Assembly: GCA_963514095.1 (NCBI GenBank)
Contig: OY741268.1
Location: 25,070,657-25,134,656 of the forward strand
Origin: Eutrigla gurnardus
Taxonomy: Eukaryota; Chordata; Actinopteri; Perciformes; Triglidae
Reading direction: 5' to 3'
Length of the DNA stretch: 64,000 nucleotides
Every line of letters starts with the position of its first letter. Position 1 is the stretch's first letter. The notes below the pieces were generated by a model. The model did not search any database, was not told the origin of the DNA, and saw nothing but the letters and a program-made list of their open reading frames with translations. The position numbers and the translations under genes were made by a program. Below, piece after piece: positions 26,901 to 34,560 of this stretch.

Positions 26901-28372
26901 AGCATAAGGGACTACCGTTGGCTTAATATCATACACCGAACGCGCCTGAATCCTGTATGTGTGTTATATAAAGATAAATATTTTCCTTGCTTTACTAATA
27001 TGCCTGTGGTTATATCATTTGTCACACTTTATGAACATGTGCATTCAGTGTTGCCCATCATGTTCGCCGTTCAGCAGCCTACACAAAAACCTTATGTAAC
27101 GGTGTCGTTAAATCACCTTAAACTGCAGTATTTACTCACAGGGCATATCTTTCATACATTCTCATATGTAAGATTGATTTATTAGCAGGTTTATCTTAGC
27201 ACCCATAATAGCTGGAACATCAATCACAGGAGCAGTGCTGTTAACGTGACACAGTGGACACTGTTAATTATTTAAAAGGATCACTGACTAATAATGGTAT
27301 TTTGCCTCACCTTTCCCATTATCTGTAGCAACCAGTTTGTTTTCCTCTCAATTAGGCACGCAGGCACTGAGCAACACCCATCTCCTATTACTGGGACATG
27401 GCAACAGAGGCCATGGGGGAAGGGAAAATAACAGGCTGCTGTTGTTGTTATCACTGCTGCTGCTGCTGAGGGATTGTTTTTAGCATTTTCTTGGCTGCAT
27501 TTCATTTCTTTATTCATTCCACCGTAACGTGCCTCTGCTATTAAACCTTTGTCACTCCCTTTTGCAGGTCTAAAATGACTGGGTCACTGAAACTCAACCT
27601 GAGCCGGGGCCATGATGTGGTTGGCTTTTTTTCCCCCCATATACCTCTGTGCTGAGCAGATGACATTAATCTGGGGAGAAAAAAAACAAGCCTGGGATAT
27701 AATGAAGGCATCTGAAATCCAGCCAGTTTGTAGGCAATTGGAATTGCACATGTTCCTTTGGCCTTAGCTATTAGGCAGCTTGGTGCTATTTGTACTTGGA
27801 AAATGGTTGGACATTTACATTATCAGACATGTCTTTTAATAACCGCATGCAGGATATGAGATGCGATCCTGTTAGCTGTTAGACTAATATGCTGCATGGT
27901 CCACTGCAGTGGCAACATTAGGGCTGCAAAGAATATGTATTGCATATTTGTTATTGATTAAGCATTCGAAGCAATCAAAATGCCCAGTACGAAATGCTCT
28001 CATATAAATATAGATTTTTACCCAAATCCCCAAAGAAGCTATGTTTTCCTTTTTGCTTGACTGAACAGAACCCAACACTCAAATGCAACATTTCTCATGT
28101 AATTAATTCAAAATGTTGTCAAAAGGAAATCAGCAATCCCTCCCAGCTGAGAAGCTTAACCTAGCCTCTTATTGTTTTAAAGAAACACAGTTGTTTATTT
28201 AACATCAAAGTGCAAGGTTTTGGATGAAACTAACAGCTAAAATAATGCTTCTAGCATCAAAGCTAAGCATTTTTTCCTGTCTAGTTTTTGCATCTGTGAC
28301 CTCAGCATTCAACAATCTGTCATCGCAATAGTGTCTCTAACTTTTCTGACTTCTCTTCTCATGTAAACATTA
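23931..28372. other. intergenic DNA, possibly with conserved non-coding segments
   Basis: No exon was recognised. The part around 27540-27880 has the look of a conserved non-coding element: non-repetitive, rich in TAAT/ATTA and CAATTGG words, lacking microsatellites, and stop-laden in all frames. An octamer lies at 26001 and a poly-T run near 26643. The 150-codon frame at 26733-27185 has no recognisable domain. Confidence 0.4.
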
Positions 28373-28868
28373 CTCCACTATAGGGCTGTTCGATTAATCG
28401 ATTTTAAATCGTAATCGCGATTATGTATTTAGAACGATGTTAAAACGTGAAACTCGTAAAATCGATTTTTCACACACCTCTACCTCCTTCATGGGTTACA
28501 TTATTATTTAGCATGCAAAGACCCAGTTTAGTTTAATTAGAAAATGTCTTGTTTTATTTAATTGGAAATATAACTTACTGTATGTTTGCAAGTGCTGATT
28601 TGCTGATTTTTTTCTTATATTTTTTCAAACTTTATTTATTTTACAAAAAGAGTTTTGCACTTTATTCATTCATTTTTTGTTTAATAAGAGCAAATTGCAT
28701 TTAAAGCCCAATGGGGGAAATGTTCAATAAAAAAGCAGCATATTTGAAATAATTTCTTTGCCTTTTGTCATTTCACAAAATAATCGTAATCGTAATCGAA
28801 AATCGGATTTTGAGAGAACAAAATCGAGATTTTATTTTTAGGCAAAATCGAACAGCCCTACTCCACTA
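28373..28868. mobile_element. non-autonomous hAT transposon (MITE) with intact target site duplications
   Basis: A 480-bp insertion (28381-28860) is flanked by perfect 8-bp direct repeats CTCCACTA at 28373-28380 and 28861-28868. Its ends are inverted: TAGGGCTGTTCGATT on the left matches the reverse complement of the right end for 15 bases, and further ATCG-rich subterminal words occur at both ends. An 8-bp duplication with TAGGG-type ends is diagnostic of the hAT superfamily. The interior is AT-rich with no transposase frame, so it needs an enzyme supplied elsewhere. Perfect duplications suggest a fairly recent insertion. Confidence 0.93.
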
Positions 28869-31822
28869 TATATTTATATATATATGTAAGTGTCATGTGC
28901 TGCTGTTTGAATGCTTTGAATATTGCATTTAGCACCCGTTATCATTTTATATTTTAGTTTGAATATGAAAAACACATACAAATTTAAATCTCCAATCCAA
29001 TTAATTTGATTCCATCCAAATTGGCAACTTATTTAAAAATCACTTTTTCTTGCATAATCAGGAGATTGTAATTATAAAAACATCAAAACATCTGAGATGA
29101 AATCATTAACCCTACCAACCTTGCACCAATGTTGTTCAGCAGCAACGACACACAAATTGTGCGAAGTAGGCATTGAGTACTAGCCAATCAGAGGCAGAGC
29201 AGGGCGGGGCTTCTTGGAATGTGTTGTGGGGGGAAAACAATCCAACTACTGTAAATAGCCAACTGCCAATTGGCTGTGAAAGAGGTTATTTGGCATATGT
29301 ATGAGAAGGCACTTCAATATTCTTAAAACACTCTCTTGCCCACGTATTGCTCGGTGAAGCTAATGGTTGTCTATCCTTCTCTAGACCGTAAAACCTTCTG
29401 ACCTTCCCACCCAAATGCACCGATGGCACCGATTTCGCTTGTGCACATATCTTGTGTTTAAAGCGCGAGGTACCCTTCTGCGTGCAGACGGCCTTGCTCC
29501 ATGTAGCCCAAACCTCATGTGGTGAAGATGTCTTCTCGCCACGCTGCGCTGACTGCTGGCCGCGTGGATCCCCCTGCAAAGCCAGAGGCAAGAGAGTGAA
29601 ATGTGTCAGCCTGTGCAGCTGATAACACCGCCTCTGTCACACTCGGGCCAAAGAGTGTTTGCCGGGGAGCCAAAGCGCATGATGGGTTTGTGACGCAACA
29701 CGCAGCGGCATTCAAATAGTGAAAACTGGGGTTGATGCTTTTTCCCCCCCTCATCCCTTGAAGTATGTCACGTCATTTGTTGTATGCCACATGATGCGTT
29801 TCCATATTTCCTCACGGGGAGTTCACAGATGTTCCTCCCTCACCTTCCTTTTACATCAGTGTTCTGCAACTTGACATACATTGATTTTCCCTCTGGAGAT
29901 TTTTTTTTTTTTTACACACTTTGTTAACCAAATGTGATTTTCACTGTGTGTTTGCACAGAATGTTTTATTCAACTAGATGTGTTGTTTCTTTACATCTGT
30001 GTGACACTATACCACAATGGCAAGTGCTTCGTATCTCCTTAGGCCATTGCTTTCCCAGAGTCTCTTTCATGGGAAAAGAGGCACTGACAGAATAAAGAAG
30101 AGCTCCTTGAGAGCAGAGTCTCTTATCAGCCTCCAACATCTGGCCAAGACTGATAGGCTCTTGGAATAGCTCTCCAAATATCATTGAGTTTGAGCTGCAT
30201 AATGCTTGTTTAACTGCATCCTTCGTACAATACTAATTCACCCGCTCTAAATATGTGTCTTTCACCAGCGCAACCCATTTCTATGATTACTGAATTTAGT
30301 TTCTCAGCAGGGTAGGATTGATGTGAGGCAGTGCACTAAATGATTGGAAAAGACGGATTTGGAAGTTGAAGTCGTGTGCGAGCAAAGGAACTGAAATATG
30401 TGACGAGTCCTGATCGTACAGATGAATATTGAATTGTCACGCTATTAAGTGTTTAAATGATGAGCAAAAATGTCATACAGGCCCAGTTTTGAACAGTATG
30501 ACATGCAGGACCAAAATGTTTTGAATAATGACGTTCTTATCTCTACACAACACGCTTTGTTCCCTTGTAATCATGAAATAAAGATAAAAAGATGAGGATT
30601 CCGATGTGGTCAACGGCCTCTAATCTCACTTTATTGTGATTGTGACTAGAACTTTTCAGCCGCTTACAGCTGCACATTTCTGTAATAGTGTTATCTGCTG
30701 ATGTGTTACTTATTTGTTTTCATTCATCATCCCCCCCCCATTTATAAAGGCCAATTCCTTCATGTAGCCCAGAACCTGCTGTGGCAATGCCCACTGCTCT
30801 CCGAAGGAGGGTGTAGATGGCCATGTGCTTCCTCCAGATATACATGGAGCCACCAGCTGCTTCTTTTCACCTTTCAGCGAGGAGCTTTGGGAGGATGCAG
30901 CACATGCAGAGGTTCGAAGAAATCCCCTGCAGATCTTAATGCAACACCACACTAGACGTCCCACCCAACCAGTAGGAGTCACCAATGTGGCTACGAGGAA
31001 CGTTGCCAGTCGGGTTTTATGGAGCTGGAAAGACTGGAGCCACGGATTATAGCTGAGCGCTGCAGTGGTGGGCGAATGTTTTTGCGCTCTGCCCACCAAT
31101 GTTGCATTTAAGCATGGACGTTTTGCTTCCCTTGGATTCACAACACTATTGTTTGATTGACACCTCTGTATCTGGTGACTGGCCAGTTTGCGCTTGAAAT
31201 ATACTTTTGCTGAATTTAATGAAGTCAAAGCTTGTTGTGACTCTTGGACTAGAACTGGGACAAAATATTTTTCTCCATTTTTTGCTTTTTTTAAAATTGA
31301 GAAATACTGGATACTTTCACTTTCTTAGGCCACTAAAGATTGTTTTTTTTATATATATTTAACAGTCAGAGAGAGACAGGAAACAAGACGACCTTGCAGT
31401 TGTGCGATATGTGCTGTTTACTCTCGTTAATCTCAAATATCTATGTCCATACTGGCCTTGGTATGAGTCACAAGCCATAAAGGTTGGAAACCCCTTGCTG
31501 TGGCACAAAGTCCCTTCCACCCACTGAGTATGGATGATAATGCATGTTTTTATCACATGACCACAAGAAGAAGGTTTGTATGACATCATTATTATGTGAT
31601 CACAAGAAAAATACAGGCTTGTTCTGTCAATATGACATCATATTTATACAGTAAAAATAATTGTTTTTTAAAAATCCATGTTCTAGTTTCTAACTTATTT
31701 TCTTGTGTTCCCCCCGAGAAGCAAAGATGATGATTTCACTCTGTTGTTTGGAAGAGAAGGCAGGGAGCAAATGAATAATTCTTCCTGGTGAGGCTTGCAG
31801 TACTCAGAGCTATAGCTTGTGT

Positions 31823-31854
<32 letters not shown>

Positions 31855-31869
31855 CACCATCATCATCAT
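31823..31869. repeat. (ATC)n microsatellite with ACC interruptions
   Basis: About 15 trinucleotide units, two of which read ACC instead of ATC. Confidence 0.96.
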
Positions 31870-32154
31870 GAGATAAAAGGCAACATCTTTTCATCTATTT
31901 CACATCTTTTCCACATTGCCTTGCTCGAGTAACACTCCTGTGATGGTTTTTCAAACCCAGAAAGGCATGTCATATAATTATTTGTTTTCATATAGATCAT
32001 ATCTGTGAATTTCCACTCATGTGGAAATAAATTGAATTCCTGCTGAGGTTGAGCTGAGGGGATAATGCGGCGTGGCCAAAATGTCCTAATTGCAAATAAT
32101 TCAGCACAATCATCACCACTTAATATCAATTACATCAAGGTCTTATCTCGAATG

Positions 32155-32180
32155 CCCCCCCCCCCCCCCCCCCCCCCCCC
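32155..32180. repeat. (C)26 homopolymer run
   Basis: Twenty-six consecutive cytosines on the plus strand, about 1.65 kb upstream of the receptor start codon. The minus strand can form G-quadruplex and the plus strand i-motif structures. Run length in an assembly is unreliable. Confidence 0.9.
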
Positions 32181-32798
32181 ATGTGGAACAACGCTGCTCC
32201 TTTTCGGGATTTGTTTGAAAAACAGCATGATTAACTCGATTCACGCAGAATCAATTTAACGGCTGCTTTGGTATGCCGTCAATGAATCGTGCTATACAAA
32301 CATCTTAGCAAGCCTACCATCACAAGTGGCCTCTTGTTATTCACTAAAACAACCACCACCGTTGCAGATGCAGGTGTGGCGTGATGAGAGCTCGTGGATA
32401 TAGCCGCGGGTCACAGTTTGACATTGGTCATTATGACTTCAGCCACTGAGGTCAGGCCACCGACGTCCTGCTACACTGACACCGAGGCTGTGGAGACCAG
32501 AGAATCAATGTGATGTCATCCCAGATTCATCCCCTGAGAGCCGGTGAATCAAGATCAACTCTCCTTGGAAACCCCCCTCTCCCCCACACTCTGATGTCTA
32601 GGTCATACTATATCATTACTTGATTGAACGATTAACACCACGCTTTCGAACACATGTTCCCAGCTACACTCGTGTTATTCAACTTAATGTGAAAAATGAT
32701 CCTACGCATCGACTTGAAGACGATGTGTTGTCATGCATTCCTGTATGTTTTGATCATTGAGGCTTGATCATCATTGTAGCAGCATTACCGCTAAAAAG

Positions 32799-32831
32799 TT
32801 TAACACGTGACACATTCTGTCACGTGTTAAA
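32799..32831. promoter_or_regulatory. perfect 14-bp inverted repeat carrying two CACGTG E-boxes
   Basis: The arm TTTAACACGTGACA (32799-32812) is the exact reverse complement of 32818-32831, separated by a 5-base loop. Each arm contains a canonical CACGTG E-box (32804-32809 and 32821-32826), bound by bHLH and bHLH-ZIP factors of the USF, MYC/MAX, CLOCK/BMAL and TFE types. It lies about 1.0 kb upstream of the receptor start codon, just ahead of another perfect inverted repeat. A paired E-box module is the simplest reading; a cruciform or RNA hairpin is also possible. Confidence 0.6.
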
Positions 32832-32839
32832 AGGCACTC

Positions 32840-32882
32840 ATTGCATTGCAGTATCAATAGCTGAAGCCTTCTGCAATGCAAT
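32840..32882. repeat. perfect 12-bp inverted repeat, 19-base loop
   Basis: ATTGCATTGCAG (32840-32851) pairs exactly with CTGCAATGCAAT (32871-32882). It begins 8 bases after the E-box hairpin, so the two inverted repeats are in tandem. TTGCATTGCA resembles paired half-sites for C/EBP or POU-type factors, but no assignment is secure. Confidence 0.8.
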
Positions 32883-33086
32883 TAGAAACTCAATTTTCAA
32901 AGCGCTTTGCCGAGGGAGATAAATGGGCCAGTGATCCCTTAATTGTTCTCTCATAGGCAGAATCACAGGAATGGTAGATATTCCAATGGAGGCGATAGAG
33001 ACTCAAACCTGGAGTAAATAAAAATACAACGTGCAAAGAAGGCTAACACGTTTTTTTCACTCACTTTCTGGCATTTCATGATCCTT

Positions 33087-33107
33087 TTCAGCACCATAGA
33101 CAGTTCT
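33087..33107 (+). promoter_or_regulatory. candidate RE1/NRSE (REST binding site)
   Basis: The 21-base site reads TTCAGCACC, then AT, AGACAG and TTCT. Against the canonical RE1 it keeps the full left half TTCAGCACC, the correct spacing, and GACAG of the right half, matching 16 of 21 positions by my count. REST silences neuronal genes in non-neural cells, and RE1 control of the AMPA subunit gene GRIA2 is established. The site is 748 bp upstream of the receptor start codon, so it plausibly restricts expression to neurons. The mismatches are in the right half, which may lower affinity. Confidence 0.6.
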
Positions 33108-33140
33108 GTTGGCTTTATGTCGCCACATCCCTCTGCCCTC

Positions 33141-33176
33141 ACGTGTGTGTGCGCGCGTGCGTGTGCGCGCGTGTGT
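33141..33176. repeat. 36-bp alternating purine-pyrimidine (GT/GC) tract
   Basis: Strict purine-pyrimidine alternation with two GCGCGC-type blocks inside GT repeats. This is among the sequences most prone to left-handed Z-DNA under negative supercoiling. It lies about 660 bp upstream of the start codon, and promoter-proximal tracts of this kind can respond to transcription-driven supercoiling. Confidence 0.85.
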
Positions 33177-33524
33177 CCGGGGCATTATGTGTGTTTAACT
33201 TTCCCACCTATAATAACTTATTTCTTTACCTCTTCCTAACCCTAAAATGCCATTGCTAAGCCGCACGGATAGAGTGAGATTGCAGAAGTAATGGAAAAAG
33301 ATACAACATGGGCACAACACCCTCCCTCCCCTCCCGGAGAGAGACATGCAGCAGCTGGACGTGGCCGGGCTATCCGGAATCATTGGCCACCTGAGATTGC
33401 AGTGTTTCTATTGATTCGGCGAACATAATATTGACAAGTGCAGATTTTATTCCAAGGCGTCGTAATCTGGTGGGTTGAGGTTTTTTTTTCTTTTCTTAAT
33501 TTAACGTCAGTTTCAAGTTTGACC

Positions 33525-33594
33525 AACATTGGCCCGCCGCAACGGGTCCAATCGGAGTTCAGATCAGCTCCCCCCACCCCCCACCAGCCCTCCC

Positions 33595-33600
<6 letters not shown>
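33525..33600 (+). promoter_or_regulatory. core promoter candidate: two CCAAT boxes and CACCC/GC-type elements
   Basis: An inverted CCAAT box (ATTGG at 33528-33532, followed by CCCGCC) and a direct CCAAT (33548-33552) lie 20 bases apart and precede a C-rich CACCC-type stretch. No TATA box is seen. The cluster is 230-310 bp before the start codon, a reasonable place for a TATA-less promoter, as is usual for AMPA receptor subunit genes. The transcription start cannot be fixed from sequence. Confidence 0.45.
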
Positions 33601-33648
<48 letters not shown>

Positions 33649-33662
33649 CCCTCTCTCTCTCT
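33597..33662. repeat. gria3: (CT)n tract in the promoter or 5' leader of the receptor gene
   Basis: More than 25 CT units broken only by a CCCCC interruption near 33646. It is 170-240 bp upstream of the start codon, so depending on the transcription start it lies in the proximal promoter or the 5' UTR. The complementary GA strand can recruit GAGA-type factors or form H-DNA, and in RNA a CU-rich tract is a target for polypyrimidine-tract-binding proteins. The length is likely polymorphic. Confidence 0.95.
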
Positions 33663-33675
33663 TAGTTGCAAAAAA

Positions 33676-33705
33676 ATGCTCTGCAGCTGGGCTGCACCTC
33701 AATGA
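33676..33705 (+). other. upstream ORF 1 in the presumed 5' leader (9 codons)
   Basis: ATG at 33676, stop TGA at 33703-33705. The start context has A at -3. Its stop overlaps the next upstream ATG (ATGA, 33702-33705), an arrangement that can allow reinitiation. It counts only if transcription starts upstream of it. Confidence 0.4.
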
Positions 33706-33725
33706 ACCTAATTGGTGCACTGTGA
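33702..33725 (+). other. upstream ORF 2 (7 codons), overlapping uORF 1
   Basis: ATG at 33702, stop TGA at 33723-33725, in a different frame from the receptor start codon. It overlaps the stop of uORF 1 by four bases. Confidence 0.35.
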
Positions 33726-33780
33726 GCGACCATCATCTATCCACCGGATTTCCATCGCGCCCGGCTCCCATCCAGAACAT

Positions 33781-33816
33781 ATGAATTTGCTTAGACAGAG
33801 CCTTTTGAGGAGTTGA
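33781..33816 (+). other. upstream ORF 3 (11 codons), ending 18 nt before the main start
   Basis: ATG at 33781, stop TGA at 33814-33816, in the same frame as the receptor coding sequence. This in-frame stop shows that the receptor frame cannot start further upstream in this exon, which supports the ATG at 33835. The very short gap to the main start would make reinitiation inefficient, so it could dampen receptor synthesis. Confidence 0.45.
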
Positions 33817-33834
33817 ACAGATAGGTCGGAGAAA

Positions 33835-33913
33835 ATGGCACAGCGAGTGGTTTTCTTTCTACTGTGGCTCTTTGACAGATCGTTCGCAGGATTCCCCAAT
33901 CAGATTAATATCG
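33835..33913 (+). CDS. gria3: AMPA glutamate receptor subunit 3 (GluA3), exon 1
   Basis: Exon 1 of a ligand-gated cation channel subunit that carries fast excitatory transmission at neuronal synapses. It encodes 26 codons plus one base. Residues 1 to about 18 form a signal peptide (MAQRVVFFLLWLF core, then DRSFA), and the mature chain should begin near GFPNQINIG, the family's first beta-strand motif. The start has a strong context (AAAATGG) and an in-frame TGA 18 nt upstream. The donor is G|GTAAGT (phase 1), and joining to exon 2 restores the family motif IGGLF. The FPN-I-IGGLFMR start is typical of GRIA3 rather than GRIA1, 2 or 4. The a/b paralogue is undetermined. Confidence 0.92.
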
Positions 33914-34401
33914 GTAAGTGTCTTTGTTGTGTTGTGTTGTGGGGGGAGAGAAATAAGGGGCTGCTGGTTGTGGTTCGTATACCGGAGCAAGGTTGCACAT
34001 TTTCTATACCGGGGAGAATTGTGCACGGAGCGCGAAGCTCTGCGCAATGAGACGAACTTGATTCTACGTGTACGCTGCGACCTCAAAGGCGCTGATTCTG
34101 TAGAAAAAAAACTGTACGTTAAAGCTGGTGTTGTTTGGCTCGTTTTGAATGGTTGGCTACACATGTAGCACGTAATAAAGCAGGAAGACGGTCAGTTCCG
34201 TCGCTCGATGGTGAAGAGTTGCAGACAGGCGCGCTGGTCAGAAATGCATGATAGTTATTCCTTCAAATACAAGTCAGACACAATTCTGTCACAGCGGGAC
34301 GTTCAGAGTGAAATAAACGAGGTCCAACAATGACGAGACTTAAAAAAAATAATAAAAAAGCATTGTGTGATGTTGATTTTCTCCCTGCCCATCTCTTTAA
34401 G
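33914..34401 (+). other. gria3: gria3 intron 1 (488 bp)
   Basis: GTAAGTG donor, CTCTTTAAG acceptor, phase 1. No repeat or exon was noticed. Open frames across it, on both strands, do not resemble known proteins. Confidence 0.9.
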
Positions 34402-34560
34402 GGGGACTGTTCATGCGTTCCACGGTGCAGGAGCACAGCGCGTTCAGGTTCGCCGTGCAACTCTACAACACCAACCAAAACACCACTGAAAAGCCTTTCC
34501 ACCTCAACTACAACGTCGACAACCTGGAGTCGTCCAACAGCTTTTCGGTCACCCATGCGT
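34402..34560 (+). CDS. gria3: GluA3, exon 2 (start of the amino-terminal domain)
   Basis: This 159-bp exon encodes about 53 residues of the extracellular amino-terminal domain, the clamshell-like lobe that drives subunit assembly. It reads GLFMRSTVQEHSAFRF, then AVQLYNTNQNTTEKPFHLN, and ends SSNSFSVTHA. Length and phase (1-1) fit the AMPA family. The NTNQNTTEKPFHLNY segment is characteristic of GRIA3 and differs from the GRIA1, 2 and 4 equivalents as I recall them. NTT is a potential N-glycosylation site. The acceptor is TTTAAG|GG and the donor T|GTGAGT. The last base completes a Phe codon with exon 3. Confidence 0.96.

Larger units (their letters stand above)
28869..32798. other. intergenic DNA upstream of the receptor promoter
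   Basis: No exon was recognised. It includes an ATC repeat near 31.8 kb and a 26-base poly-C run at 32155. The minus-strand open frame 30710-31228 (172 codons) is the longest in the window, but it has no conserved motif I can see, no supporting splice sites and no homology I recognise, so I do not call it a gene. Confidence 0.45.

Noticed and set aside
26733..27185. 150-codon plus-strand frame rich in aromatic residues
   Set aside because: No family match and no promoter or exon context. Composition reflects AT-rich DNA.
30710..31228. Longest minus-strand open frame (172 codons)
   Set aside because: No domain, signal peptide or recognisable homology, and no splice sites. At this base composition a few frames of 150 or more codons are expected by chance in 64 kb.
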